Shown here: one piece after another, positions 1 to 9,383 of the stretch
How positions within the stretch are numbered: position 1 is the first letter of the stretch
Layout: every line of letters starts with the position of its first letter
NCBI GenBank assembly: GCA_045601425.1
Contig: JAZRZP010000043.1
Span: forward strand, 79,044-143,043
Source: UBA1219 sp045601425
Lineage (GTDB): Bacteria > Bacteroidota > Bacteroidia > Bacteroidales > P3
DNA: 64,000 bases
Direction of reading: 5' to 3'
Program-made: the position numbers and the translations under genes
Notes under the pieces: generated by a model
What the model saw: the letters and a program-made list of their open reading frames with translations, nothing else
Told to the model about the DNA's origin: nothing
The model's database searches: none

Positions 1-2156
1 CCGTGGATTGCGGCAATTGTGTAACATTGAAGGCCTATGCTCAGGCTACTGCTCCTACGGCATCGGACTACATCATGACACAGATACCCTTCCATCCGCC
101 GTTCGCATTCAATGCAGGTACTGAGCTTACAGGCTTTACCGACGACTACTACATATCAATACTGAGTCTTCCATTCAGATTCTGTTTCTACGACAGCATC
201 TACAGGCAGGTCTGCGTTGGCTCGAACGGTATAATCTCGTTCGATGCGGCCAACAGCGGTCAGTATTGTCCATATAGTTTCTATACGGGTTTGCCGATTC
301 CCAACACGGCTTTTTCGAGTCAGGCCATGAACGCGGTTTATGGAGTTTATGAAGATATTTACCCATGGTACAACAGCGACAGCACTAACGGACGCGTGTT
401 TCAGGGGGTTTTGGGAGAATATCCCTGCCGTAAGGCATGCTTCAACTATTTTCATTGTGCGGCATTCGGCAACTATACGGTGAAGAATACATCTCAGATT
501 GTGTTATACGAAGGAACAAACGTTATCGACATATACATAAGGGAACACTGCTATCCCGCCAGTGGTGGATATCCGTTGACCAACAACGGAGAAGCCCTTG
601 TGGGCATACAGAACGCCAACGGAACAAAGGGTATGGCTCCGCCAAACCGCAACGGCGGTCAGTGGTCGACAAGGCAGGAGGCATGGCGATTCACGCCAAC
701 CGGAAGTTCCTCATACACCGTAAGATGGTATGAAGGTGCAGGTAGAGTGGGACTGCCTATTTCAACCCAAGTTATAAACAGCGATACGGCAATCTCCCGT
801 CAGCTGGTGTGCCCCATGGAACCGACATGGTATACTGCCGTTCTGGAATACACTGCCTGCAACGGTGACCATTTCGAACTCATGGATTCGGTACTCATCG
901 GTGCCGACCCAATCCTGAGAACGAGAGATACCGTATGCACGAATGTACCTTATATGTTCGGTGGAATACTCAGAGATTCGACCGGAATTTACAGTGATAC
1001 CATTCGTAAGGTCAATATCCCTGACTGCGACAGCGTTTACAAAGTGCTGGATCTCCGTTTCGGAACCTATGCCACCGATACGATATACAGTTGCGACCGG
1101 TATGTGTGGAGAGACGGCCGGACTTATACCCGCAGCACGGACCTGCCTCGCGATACACTTACCAATATACTCGGTTGTGACAGTGTAATAGCACTGCATC
1201 TGGTAATGGACTACACCAGCCGTGATACTATCTGGGATACGATCTGCGATGACCAGAACTCCTATATGTTCGGAACGGCATACTCTCGTCCCGGAACATA
1301 TGTAGATACGATGCCCACGGTGATGAATGGCTGCGACAGCATAAAGGTACTGTATCTTACCGTGATACCGAAACCCAGTGTAGTTCTGAACAATGCCGGT
1401 TACGACTGCGACCTGCAGGCTTTCACCCTGATAGCAGAAACGGAGAGGGATTCCTCGTTTTATTGGTATTCGTCACCTTACGACCTGTCGCTCGAAGGGC
1501 AGGAATCTGACAGCGTTATATACATAAGCCCACGTGTAAGTACTACATATTCAGCTGTTGTGTCAAGCGGAATACCGGGTGTGTCCTGTGCCGATACGGC
1601 ATCTATATTCGTGCAGTATGTGCCCAAACTCAAGGCTACAATTCAGGCAGATCCTCCTGTGGTGCACCACGAAAGAGACCAGATAAGACTCACGGACATC
1701 ACTTTAGGCAATACCTATGACAGAGTATGGACATGCGAAGGCCTTGACAGAAGCGATTCCGCACGTGTTACCTACTACAATTTTCCGAAAAATCAGGATT
1801 CGGCGTGGGTAAGCCTGAAAGTCAGAAACGAGTACTACTGCTACGACAGCACGACTTTGGTAATACCAATCGAACGTGAAGAAATCTGGATCCCGAATGC
1901 CATTACTCCCGACTTGCCGACAAACAAATGCTTCGAGGTGAAAGGAACAGGAATATTGGAATATGTTATAACGATTTATGATCGGGAAGGATTGGCGGTA
2001 TTCACTTCCAACGATATATATGAAAAATGGAACGCAACGAGTCCTGACGGAAGGCCTTGTGCTACAGGTGTATATACATATGTCTTGAGGTACAAAGGCA
2101 TTACAGACCCGTCAAAATACAATACCAGAACCGGAAGCCTGCTGATAGTAAGATAG
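1..2156 (+). CDS. T9SS type B sorted surface protein, C-terminal part
   Basis: The reading frame is open at the left edge, so the gene is partial and its start lies outside the window; 717 residues are visible. The last ~90 residues form a gliding-motility-associated C-terminal (CHU_C) domain, beginning near IWIPNAITPD and ending in a GVYTYVLRYKG-type strand, which targets proteins to the type IX secretion system and the cell surface. Before it lie three repeats of about 50 residues (about nt 920-1060, 1070-1210 and 1220-1365), each with a DT-C start and a GCDSV- or DCDSV-like end, as in large Bacteroidota adhesins. The N-terminal visible part (Cys- and aromatic-rich) is not recognised. It is probably a secreted adhesin or matrix protein; its ligand is unknown. 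No terminator is visible between it and ppdK. Confidence 0.8.
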   Translation, partial: VDCGNCVTLKAYAQATAPTASDYIMTQIPFHPPFAFNAGTELTGFTDDYYISILSLPFRFCFYDSIYRQVCVGSNGIISFDAANSGQYCPYSFYTGLPIPNTAFSSQAMNAVYGVYEDIYPWYNSDSTNGRVFQGVLGEYPCRKACFNYFHCAAFGNYTVKNTSQIVLYEGTNVIDIYIREHCYPASGGYPLTNNGEALVGIQNANGTKGMAPPNRNGGQWSTRQEAWRFTPTGSSSYTVRWYEGAGRVGLPISTQVINSDTAISRQLVCPMEPTWYTAVLEYTACNGDHFELMDSVLIGADPILRTRDTVCTNVPYMFGGILRDSTGIYSDTIRKVNIPDCDSVYKVLDLRFGTYATDTIYSCDRYVWRDGRTYTRSTDLPRDTLTNILGCDSVIALHLVMDYTSRDTIWDTICDDQNSYMFGTAYSRPGTYVDTMPTVMNGCDSIKVLYLTVIPKPSVVLNNAGYDCDLQAFTLIAETERDSSFYWYSSPYDLSLEGQESDSVIYISPRVSTTYSAVVSSGIPGVSCADTASIFVQYVPKLKATIQADPPVVHHERDQIRLTDITLGNTYDRVWTCEGLDRSDSARVTYYNFPKNQDSAWVSLKVRNEYYCYDSTTLVIPIEREEIWIPNAITPDLPTNKCFEVKGTGILEYVITIYDREGLAVFTSNDIYEKWNATSPDGRPCATGVYTYVLRYKGITDPSKYNTRTGSLLIVR

Positions 2157-2284
2157 CAAGTTCCAAAAAAAACGAAAATGCAGAGACTTCTTTGATAGCT
2201 GTAAAGTTTATTGAAGAAGTCCTTGTAGCTGAAAAGAAACAGTAATAGTAAAAGAGATAAAGAATAATAATTAAAACAGAAAAA

Positions 2285-4996
2285 ATGACGAAGTATGTTT
2301 ACACTTTCGGCGGAAAGAAAGCCGAAGGAACCGCAGAAATGAAAAACCTGTTGGGAGGTAAAGGTGCAAATCTTGCAGAAATGTGCTTGCTTGGACTCCC
2401 TGTACCTGCAGGATTGACTATCACAACAGAATGTTGTACTGATTATTACGCCAATAACTGCCAATTGCCGGCATCACTTATGGAAGAAGTATGGAACGGT
2501 ATGAAAAATATCGAATCCCTGATGGGTATGAAGTATGATGATGCAGAAAATCCACTTCTGGTTTCATGTCGTTCGGGCGCCCGCAGTTCAATGCCGGGAA
2601 TGATGGATACCGTTCTCAATATCGGACTCAGTTCCAAAACCCTTCCGGGTTTGATAAAAAAGACCAACAACCCCCGTTTCGTTTATGATTCTTACCGACG
2701 CCTGATAATGATGTATGCCGATGTCGTTATGGAAAAATCGGAAGGCATAGAACCTGCAGACGGAAAAGGAATACGCAAGCAGCTCGACGATATGCTCGAT
2801 GAATTCAAGGCACAGCGCGGTTACAAATCGGATACGGAAATTACGGCAGACGAACTTCTTGCCCTCGCCAATGCGTTCAAGGCAAAGGTAAAAGAAGTCC
2901 TTGGTGTTGATTTTCCCGATGACGCAAAGGCTCAACTTGAAGGCGGTATCAAAGCCGTGTTCAAATCTTGGAACGGCCGTAAGGCAATTTCCTACCGTCG
3001 TATCGAAGGTATTCCCGATGACTGGGGGACAGCAGTAAACGTTCAAGCAATGGTATTCGGCAACATGGGAGACAACTCGGCAACAGGTGTTGCCTTTACA
3101 CGTAATCCGGCAACAGGCGACAATCAGTTCTACGGAGAATGGCTCATCAATGCACAGGGTGAGGACGTTGTGGCAGGTATACGTACTCCAAACCCTCTGA
3201 ACGACGATACAAAAAACGAACAGAACAAACACATGCAGTCGATGCAGGAACTCATGCCTGCTACATATAAGGAACTCTGCGACATCCGCGAAATTCTGGA
3301 AAAGAATTTCCACGATATGCTCGATATCGAGTTCACGATTCAGGACGGAAAACTTTACATGCTTCAGTGCCGTGTCGGAAAACGTACGGGCGTGGCTGCT
3401 CTCACAATGGCAACCGACATGCTGAAAGAAGGTCTGATTGACGACAAAGAAGTTGTATTGAGAATATCACCGGCACAGTTGGATGAACTTCTTCACCCGA
3501 TATTGGATGCTGCCGACGAAAAGAAACACCCAGTAATAGCCAAGGGCTTGCCGGCAGGTCCCGGAGGAGCAGTCGGTCTGATAGCTCTTACAAGTGAAAA
3601 AGCACGCGAATATCAGAAAGCAGGTATCAAGAATATTCTCGTACGTGAGGAAACCAACCCCGAAGACGTAGAGGGTATGCGCGCTGCCGACGGTATCCTT
3701 ACAGCCCGTGGAGGTATGACATCGCATGCTGCACTGGTTGCACGCGGTTGGGGAAAATGTTGTATCGTAGGTTGCGATGCCTTGAAAATTGACTTTGAAA
3801 ACGGAATCGTAAATATTGCAGGAAAGAAATTCAAAGAAGGCGATACCTTGAGTCTGAACGGCACAAAAGGTTGGGTTTACGATGAAACGGTAAAAATGAT
3901 CAACGCAACAGAAAATCCGTTGTTCAAACAGTTTATGGCAATTGTCGACAAATATCGCAAAATGGGTGTCCGCACCAACGCAGACAACCCCGAAGATGCG
4001 CAGAAAGCCATAGATTTCGGAGCAGAAGGCATAGGTCTTTTCCGTATCGAACACATGTTCTACGGCAAAAACAGCCAGAAACCTCTGGAAAAACTCCGCA
4101 ACATGATTCTTTCGAATACCACCGATGAACGTGTTTCTGCACTGAAAGAACTTGAACCGTACATAAAAGACGCCGTAAAAGGCACGATGATTGTAATGGA
4201 CGGCAAACCTGTTACTTTCCGTCTTATGGACCCACCGCTGCACGAATTCGTACCTCAAGACGAAGCAAAACAGCGCGAAGCAGCAAAGGAAAGAGGTCTT
4301 TCTTTCGAAGAAATCAAAAAACGCATAGACGGCTTGCACGAAGTAAACCCGATGATGGGTCTGCGTGGTGTACGTCTTGGCATCATTTATCCTGAAATCA
4401 CAGAAACACAGTTCCGTGCGTTGTTCAGCGCAACAGCCGAACTGCTCAAGGAAGGTTACCATCCTATGCTGGAAATCATGGTTCCTCTGACAATCAATGC
4501 ATTGGAATTGAAACATCAGAAATCCATTGCCGACCGTGTGTTCAAGGAAGTATGCAACACTTACGGAGTTAAGTATGAATACAAGTTCGGTACCATGATA
4601 GAAATACCGAGAGCTGCATTGGTTGCCGACAAGATAGCCGAAGTTGCAGAGTTCTTCTCGTTCGGTACCAACGACCTGACCCAGATGACATTCGGATTCT
4701 CGCGCGACGATGTGAATGCCATCGTTCACAAATACGTGGAAGACAAAATCATCTCGGCAGACCCGTTCAACACATTCGATCAGGAATGTGTGGGCGAGTT
4801 GGTAAAGATAGGCGTTGAACGCGGACGCGGACAAAGAGCCAACCTCAAGTGCGGCGTTTGCGGAGAACATGGCGGAGACCCGACTTCTGCAGAATTCTTC
4901 TACAAGACCGGTCTGAATTATGTTTCATGTTCACCGTTCCGTGTACCAGTTGCACGTTTGGCAGCAGCACAAGCAGCCATTAAGGAAATGAAATAA
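2285..4996 (+). CDS. ppdK: Pyruvate, phosphate dikinase
   Basis: PPDK interconverts pyruvate + ATP + Pi and PEP + AMP + PPi in the cytoplasm, and in anaerobes it often serves glycolysis in place of pyruvate kinase. The 903-residue length fits the family. Visible are the N-terminal ATP-grasp nucleotide-binding domain with GGKGANLAEM near residue 25, the central phosphohistidine domain with GGMTSHAALVARG (His near residue 480), and the C-terminal TIM barrel ending in the catalytic-cysteine motif CGVCGEHGGDP near residue 855. It is a stand-alone transcription unit, closed by a strong hairpin terminator. No clear TAnnTTTG box was found in the 128 bp upstream. The ATG at 2285 aligns with the family N-terminus. 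Confidence 0.97.
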   Translation: MTKYVYTFGGKKAEGTAEMKNLLGGKGANLAEMCLLGLPVPAGLTITTECCTDYYANNCQLPASLMEEVWNGMKNIESLMGMKYDDAENPLLVSCRSGARSSMPGMMDTVLNIGLSSKTLPGLIKKTNNPRFVYDSYRRLIMMYADVVMEKSEGIEPADGKGIRKQLDDMLDEFKAQRGYKSDTEITADELLALANAFKAKVKEVLGVDFPDDAKAQLEGGIKAVFKSWNGRKAISYRRIEGIPDDWGTAVNVQAMVFGNMGDNSATGVAFTRNPATGDNQFYGEWLINAQGEDVVAGIRTPNPLNDDTKNEQNKHMQSMQELMPATYKELCDIREILEKNFHDMLDIEFTIQDGKLYMLQCRVGKRTGVAALTMATDMLKEGLIDDKEVVLRISPAQLDELLHPILDAADEKKHPVIAKGLPAGPGGAVGLIALTSEKAREYQKAGIKNILVREETNPEDVEGMRAADGILTARGGMTSHAALVARGWGKCCIVGCDALKIDFENGIVNIAGKKFKEGDTLSLNGTKGWVYDETVKMINATENPLFKQFMAIVDKYRKMGVRTNADNPEDAQKAIDFGAEGIGLFRIEHMFYGKNSQKPLEKLRNMILSNTTDERVSALKELEPYIKDAVKGTMIVMDGKPVTFRLMDPPLHEFVPQDEAKQREAAKERGLSFEEIKKRIDGLHEVNPMMGLRGVRLGIIYPEITETQFRALFSATAELLKEGYHPMLEIMVPLTINALELKHQKSIADRVFKEVCNTYGVKYEYKFGTMIEIPRAALVADKIAEVAEFFSFGTNDLTQMTFGFSRDDVNAIVHKYVEDKIISADPFNTFDQECVGELVKIGVERGRGQRANLKCGVCGEHGGDPTSAEFFYKTGLNYVSCSPFRVPVARLAAAQAAIKEMK

Positions 4997-5013
4997 GATT
5001 CATTGAATATTTC

Positions 5014-5048
5014 AAAAGAGGTGCTTCATGGCACCTCTTTTATTTTTT
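5014..5048 (+). terminator. Rho-independent terminator after ppdK
   Basis: A perfect 11-bp stem (AAAAGAGGTGC, 5014-5024, with its complement at 5031-5041) has a six-base loop and is followed by a T-rich run to 5048. It lies 17 bp after the ppdK stop codon. Confidence 0.9.
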
Positions 5049-5058
5049 TGTTGCAAAG

Positions 5059-5568
5059 ATGAAAAAGATTCTTTTGGCATTGGCATTAGTTCTGGTTTTT
5101 GCTTCGGTCAACCGGAGCTTTGCGCAAAGTGAAAAATTCGAAATCGGAGGAAATTTCGGTTTCAATGTGCAGAACAGGCTCGGAACTCTGGAGTTTTCAC
5201 CGAAGGTGGGATATCATGTTTTCAAGGATTTTACAGTTTCGGCAGGACTGATAGGAATATATTCGTGGAATCGTCGCGAAAGTTTTTCTGCATGGAGCTA
5301 CGGCGTTGAATTGGGAGCGAGATATGTTCTGCTCAACATTATTTATGTTGAGGCGTTGTACCAATTCAATCCGTATGTCGTCAAATACAGCGGAATAGAA
5401 GAATTCAAGGAACGTGGCGTAGATCAGCGTGCATGGATTGGAGCCGGATACAGACAGAAAATTACATCGAATACCTATTCGTATATAGGTATTCTGTATG
5501 ATTTGCTTGCACCGGCCGATGCCGACGACAATCCTCGGATAAGTGTCAGTGTAACACACAGTTTTTAA
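5059..5568 (+). CDS. Small outer-membrane beta-barrel protein
   Basis: The 169-residue protein has a signal peptide (about residues 1-22, ending in FAQ). It continues with short alternating hydrophobic and aromatic strands and finishes with VSVTHSF, the terminal aromatic residue typical of BAM-inserted barrels. The length suggests a barrel of about eight strands. No enzymatic motif is visible, so a structural or small porin-like role is a guess. The tsaB start codon follows five bases after its stop, so the two are probably co-transcribed, although their functions look unrelated. Confidence 0.75.
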   Translation: MKKILLALALVLVFASVNRSFAQSEKFEIGGNFGFNVQNRLGTLEFSPKVGYHVFKDFTVSAGLIGIYSWNRRESFSAWSYGVELGARYVLLNIIYVEALYQFNPYVVKYSGIEEFKERGVDQRAWIGAGYRQKITSNTYSYIGILYDLLAPADADDNPRISVSVTHSF

Positions 5569-5573
5569 GGTAT

Positions 5574-6269
5574 ATGGCAAAGGTATTGCTTTTGGAAACG
5601 GCCACACCGGTATGTTCGGTGGTATTGACCGATAACGGAAAAAACATCGCTCATCGCGAGAGTTCGGAACAGAACGCTCATTCGTCGTGCCTTTCGGTAT
5701 TCATTGATGAAGTGATGAAAGAAGCAGGAGTGGACTTTAGAAGTCTGGATGCGGTCTGCATAAGCAGCGGACCGGGGTCTTACACCGGTTTGAGGATAGG
5801 TACATCGACGGCAAAGGGACTTTGTTATGCACTTGGAAAACCCTTGCTGGCTATTGAAACCTTGCAGGCCATGGCAAACTGGTTTTTGCAGAAAAATCCT
5901 GATTATCAGGGGGTTGTGTGTCCAATGATTGATGCCAGAAGAATGGAGGTCTATACTGCAATGTTCGACAGCAACGGCAACAGACTGACACCGACTACAG
6001 CCGAAATCATTGATGAAAACAGCTTTTCGGATTTTCTGAAGAAGGGTCGCGTTGCATTCATCGGAGACGGTGCCGAAAAGACGAAAACACTGCTTTCTGG
6101 CAACGGGAATGCTGTTTACGACATACCTTTCGAAATTTCAGCTGAAGGTTTGTCCTTAGATGCTGAAAAAAAATTACAGTATTCTGAATTTGAGGATGTT
6201 GCGTATTTTGAACCGTTTTATTTGAAAGATTTTGTGGCAGCAAAGCCGGTTGTAAAGGGATTAAGATAA
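5574..6269 (+). CDS. tsaB: tRNA threonylcarbamoyladenosine biosynthesis protein TsaB
   Basis: TsaB is the inactive ASKHA-fold partner of TsaD in the complex that makes t6A37 on ANN-decoding tRNAs. Family marks are the N-terminal LLLETATPVCSVVL strand, the SSGPGSYTGLRIG motif near residue 65, and the ETLQAMA segment that follows. The 231-residue length is normal. The catalytic partner tsaD lies 10 kb away at 16479-17483 on the other strand; tsaE and tsaC are not in the window. It sits in a tight plus-strand run with menA, which starts 13 bp downstream. Confidence 0.93.
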   Translation: MAKVLLLETATPVCSVVLTDNGKNIAHRESSEQNAHSSCLSVFIDEVMKEAGVDFRSLDAVCISSGPGSYTGLRIGTSTAKGLCYALGKPLLAIETLQAMANWFLQKNPDYQGVVCPMIDARRMEVYTAMFDSNGNRLTPTTAEIIDENSFSDFLKKGRVAFIGDGAEKTKTLLSGNGNAVYDIPFEISAEGLSLDAEKKLQYSEFEDVAYFEPFYLKDFVAAKPVVKGLR

Positions 6270-6282
6270 TTTTATTTTTATT

Positions 6283-7182
6283 ATGAGAAAACATACATTG
6301 AAAGAATGGCTTTTGGCGACGCGCCCATGGTCATTCCCAGCATCTACCATGCCAGTAATGGTAGCACTTTCCTATATTTTCGTGAGCAGGTACAGCGACT
6401 ATTCATCGGTAAATTGGTGGTTGGCTGTTGCTTGTCTGCTTGGAGCACTCATTTTTCATTTCGGTGGGAATCTGGTGAGCGACTATTTTGACTATAAGAC
6501 AGGTGTCGATCGTCAGGACAATACGGGGCAGCGGTTGCTCGTTGATGGAGTTTTTGAAGCAAAGACAATTCTGGTGTACGGACTCATACTCCTTTGCATA
6601 GGATCGGCTTTGGGATTGTTTATTGTTTGGGAATCAAATGTTTATGTATTATATGTCGGACTTGCAGGTTTGGTGCTCACGTTGTTGTATTCCAAATTCA
6701 AGTACAACGCTTTCGGTGATTTGGACGTGTTTCTGATATTTGGAGTGTTGGAAGCAGTGGGAACGTCGTTCGCGATGATAGGGGTATTCGATGTCAAGAT
6801 CTTGCTGAACGTGATACCAGTCGGATTTCTGGTGGTGGCGATCCTGCACTCCAACAATACCCGCGACATGGAATTTGACGCCCGTGCTAAGGTTCGGACT
6901 TTTGCAATGAATATCGGATTCAAGGCTTCGAAATACTATTACCTCGGACTTGTTCTCTGTGCCTATCTCATGGTAGCGGTGCTGGTGATAGCCGGTATAT
7001 GCCCGTGGACATCGGTGGCAGTTTTGCTGTCGTTGCCGGTAGCGGTTAAAAATGTGAAGATGATGCTTTCCAGTAAACGGATTTCCGATATTGCTCCATT
7101 GGACGGAATGACAGCTAAACTAGTTCTGGTTTTCTCCCTCTTATTGATAGTTTCCAACGTTCTGTCACCTTTTGTGTCATGA
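6283..7182 (+). CDS. menA: 1,4-dihydroxy-2-naphthoate polyprenyltransferase
   Basis: MenA is an integral membrane UbiA-family enzyme that joins a polyprenyl diphosphate to DHNA in menaquinone synthesis. The first aspartate-rich motif is visible as NLVSDYFDYKTGVDRQDN (about residue 65), and the second as NTRDMEFDARAKVRTFA (about residue 190). Eight or nine hydrophobic helices fill the 299 residues, and the N-terminal WLLATRPWSFPAS is typical. Its presence implies a menaquinone-based respiratory step, probably fumarate reduction. The stop overlaps the next start by four bases (ATGA at 7179), so translation is probably coupled to the CPBP gene. Confidence 0.95.
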   Translation: MRKHTLKEWLLATRPWSFPASTMPVMVALSYIFVSRYSDYSSVNWWLAVACLLGALIFHFGGNLVSDYFDYKTGVDRQDNTGQRLLVDGVFEAKTILVYGLILLCIGSALGLFIVWESNVYVLYVGLAGLVLTLLYSKFKYNAFGDLDVFLIFGVLEAVGTSFAMIGVFDVKILLNVIPVGFLVVAILHSNNTRDMEFDARAKVRTFAMNIGFKASKYYYLGLVLCAYLMVAVLVIAGICPWTSVAVLLSLPVAVKNVKMMLSSKRISDIAPLDGMTAKLVLVFSLLLIVSNVLSPFVS

Positions 7183-7796
7183 AAAGACTGGCGGTAGCCG
7201 TAGTCGTGGCTTTTTTGCTATGGTTTGTCATGTTTTCGCCCCTGACAGGCGGAACGGTGAATTTCTGGTTGGCCATGTCTCTGTCGGCAGTCGTACTGCT
7301 GGGCATGGCTTTTTTTGCGGATAAAAAGGGTATCGCTGATTCCATGCATTTTTCATGGAAGGATTTGGCGACAGGTGTGGTTTCGGCAGCTGTATTGTGG
7401 GGGATATTCTGGTTGGGAAATTTTCTTTCAACGAAAATGTTCGATTTCGCTTCGGGACAGATAGGCAGCGTATATGCGATGAAAGACGGTTGCAGTCAAC
7501 CACTTATTGCCGTTTTGCTGCTGCTCCTGATAGGACCGGCCGAAGAGGTTTTCTGGCACGGTTTCGTGCAAAGGAAACTGTCCGAGAAGTATGGTTCTTT
7601 TCTTACGGTCGGAGTTACTGTTTTGATATACAGTGCAGTACATGTTCCGTCGCTGAACTTCATGCTTGTAATGGCAGCGTTGGTATGTGGAGCGTTTTGG
7701 AGCACAATATATTACTTCAACAGAAATTTGTTTACAGTCATCGTATCGCACTCGCTGTGGGATTATGCCGTATTTGTGGTGTTCCCGATAGTTTGA
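7179..7796 (+). CDS. CPBP family intramembrane metalloprotease-like protein
   Basis: This 205-residue polytopic membrane protein matches the CAAX protease/bacteriocin-processing (Abi) fold. Motif 1 reads AEEVFWHGFVQ near residue 120, motif 2 is YSAVH near residue 150, and motif 3 is HSLWD near residue 188. The usual first motif is EExxxR; here the arginine is replaced by histidine, while the glutamates and later histidines remain. It could still be an active protease, or a protein with an altered site. It overlaps menA by four bases and is the last gene of the plus-strand run. It converges on the deaminase gene, with only five bases between stop codons. Confidence 0.82.
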   Translation: MKRLAVAVVVAFLLWFVMFSPLTGGTVNFWLAMSLSAVVLLGMAFFADKKGIADSMHFSWKDLATGVVSAAVLWGIFWLGNFLSTKMFDFASGQIGSVYAMKDGCSQPLIAVLLLLLIGPAEEVFWHGFVQRKLSEKYGSFLTVGVTVLIYSAVHVPSLNFMLVMAALVCGAFWSTIYYFNRNLFTVIVSHSLWDYAVFVVFPIV

Positions 7797-7801
7797 ACCA
7801 G

Positions 7802-8293
7802 TTACTGGTTTTCGTACTGCTGGACTTCATCGTGGAAAAATTCTAGTTCGACGCCAGCCTGCCGGAACATTTCTTCGCTTTCGGCACCGGAGTGATATTT
7901 GCGTTCGCAAACGACTCGTTTTATTCCGCAGTTGATGATGAGCATGGCGCAGGTACGGCAAGGTGTCATGCGACAGTAGAGTGTAGAGCCGTCGAGGGCG
8001 ATGCCCCTTTTTGCGGCCTGACAGATGGCATTCTGCTCGGCATGGACAGTGCGTACACAGTGTGTCGTGATTTCTCCGTTTTCATGAATCATTTTGTGAA
8101 AAAGGTGTCCGACTTCATCGCAGTGGGGAAGGCCGGCAGGGGATCCGACATATCCGGTTACCAGAATCTGCTTGTCTTTGACGATGACACAGCCGCTCCG
8201 TCCGCGGTCGCAGGTGGCACGTTTGGAAACTGAATTGGCCAGTTCCATGAAATATTCATCCCATGAAGGACGCTTGTATGGTTGTTCTTCCAT
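7802..8293 (-). CDS. dCMP deaminase family protein
   Basis: This is a zinc-dependent cytidine/deoxycytidylate deaminase of 163 residues. The metal and catalytic motifs are HAEQNAI (near residue 83) and PCRTCAMLI (near residue 110), the HAE/PCxxC pair of the family; it belongs to the ComEB-like branch. It converts dCMP to dUMP, feeding thymidylate synthesis. It is the last gene of a minus-strand run, 20 bp after a P-loop nucleotide kinase-like gene. That neighbour suggests a deoxynucleotide salvage pair. Confidence 0.92.
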   Translation of the reverse strand: MEEQPYKRPSWDEYFMELANSVSKRATCDRGRSGCVIVKDKQILVTGYVGSPAGLPHCDEVGHLFHKMIHENGEITTHCVRTVHAEQNAICQAAKRGIALDGSTLYCRMTPCRTCAMLIINCGIKRVVCERKYHSGAESEEMFRQAGVELEFFHDEVQQYENQ

Positions 8294-8313
8294 AAGGTTG
8301 TTTTTTCTTGTTG

Positions 8314-8871
8314 TTACTTGGAAATTTTATGCAATACTTTTTCTACTTCGGAATTGAGTTCATCAATGGTGCCGTTGTTGTTGAAAACGAAATCGGCCTG
8401 TTCGATGCAGGCTTTGAGATTCTGTTTGTTGGGGTCGGTTGAAGTCATCTCCCGCTGTTCGTTGCTTGCGAAAGTATCGAAAGATACGTTGTCGGTAGAA
8501 GAACCGCGTTGGGTGATGCGTTCATAGCGTGTGCGCTGGTCGGCATCGATGGCGAAGAGATAAAAATCCTCGTTTTTGCGGAGCTGTTCCACTTCTCCGG
8601 GAGTTCTTACGCTTTCGATGATGCAGTTCTGTCCGAGTTTTTTTGCTTCAGCGTAAAGCTGGTCGGTGATATAGGACGGGGAGTTGTTTTTCCGCAAGTC
8701 ATTGCCAACAAGAGTCATGGAGTCGCGGTTTACCGGCAGTCCACGCTTCACGATTTCTTTTGTGATGAAGTCTCGTACCGAGAAGTGTACGAAGTTCTTT
8801 TCTTTTACAAGATAATCGACGATGGTGCCTTTCCCGGCGCCCAACGTGCCTGTTATTCCAATGATTACCAT
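8314..8871 (-). CDS. P-loop kinase of the adenylate/dephospho-CoA kinase type
   Basis: The 185-residue protein begins with a Walker A loop, GTLGAGKGT (residues 8-16), followed by an NMP-binding-like region with IIESVRTPGEVE (near residue 88) and a lid region with RYERITQRG. This layout fits a (deoxy)nucleoside monophosphate kinase or dephospho-CoA kinase relative. The substrate cannot be named. It lies between purE and the dCMP deaminase with gaps of 1 and 20 bp, which favours a (deoxy)nucleotide substrate. A true coaE role is the alternative. Confidence 0.75.
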   Translation of the reverse strand: MVIIGITGTLGAGKGTIVDYLVKEKNFVHFSVRDFITKEIVKRGLPVNRDSMTLVGNDLRKNNSPSYITDQLYAEAKKLGQNCIIESVRTPGEVEQLRKNEDFYLFAIDADQRTRYERITQRGSSTDNVSFDTFASNEQREMTSTDPNKQNLKACIEQADFVFNNNGTIDELNSEVEKVLHKISK

Positions 8872-8872
8872 A

Positions 8873-9382
8873 TCAGTTGGTTTTGAAGTTGAATTTTATT
8901 TCAGCGAGGTCTTTGTTGGCTTTTACAATCTTGTTTTTAAGGCCTTTTTTGTAGTTTGCTACTTTTTCTTTCAGCATACTGTCACCTGTGGCCATAATCT
9001 GCATCGCAAGTACTGCAGCATTCAGAGCACCGTTGATGGCTACCGTGGCTACGGGAATTCCCGGAGGCATCTGCATGATGGCGAAAGTGGCATCCAGACC
9101 TTCGAGGACACTGCCTTTGATTGGTACACCGATGACCGGCAGTGTGGTTTCGGCGGCAATTACACCGGGCAGTGCGGCTGCCATTCCAGCGGCTGCTATG
9201 ATTACTTCAATGCCGCGGTTTTGAGCATTCCGTGCAAAGTCGGAAACTTCTGCCGGCGTGCGGTGCGCCGACAATGCGTTCACTTCGAAGGGAATTTCCA
9301 TTTCGTCGAAAAATTTACATGCGGCTTCCATGACAGGCATGTCGGAAGTGCTTCCCATTATTATACTTACTCTTGGTAACAT
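8873..9382 (-). CDS. purE: N5-carboxyaminoimidazole ribonucleotide mutase
   Basis: Class I PurE converts N5-CAIR to CAIR in purine synthesis. The 169-residue sequence shows the N-terminal SIIMGSTSDMPVM phosphate-binding loop, NALSAHRTP with the catalytic histidine (near residue 43), and AAAGMAAALPGVIA followed by TLPVIGVP. The length is that of the bacterial octameric enzyme. The gene is packed between coaD and the nucleotide kinase with one-base gaps, in a five-gene minus-strand run. The partner purK is not in the window. Confidence 0.95.
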   Translation of the reverse strand: MLPRVSIIMGSTSDMPVMEAACKFFDEMEIPFEVNALSAHRTPAEVSDFARNAQNRGIEVIIAAAGMAAALPGVIAAETTLPVIGVPIKGSVLEGLDATFAIMQMPPGIPVATVAINGALNAAVLAMQIMATGDSMLKEKVANYKKGLKNKIVKANKDLAEIKFNFKTN

Positions 9383-9383
9383 A

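Noticed and set aside
3467..4870. 467-residue frame antisense to ppdK
   Set aside because: It is a shadow of ppdK, which has all PPDK motifs. The antisense product is Cys/Phe/His-rich with no family features.
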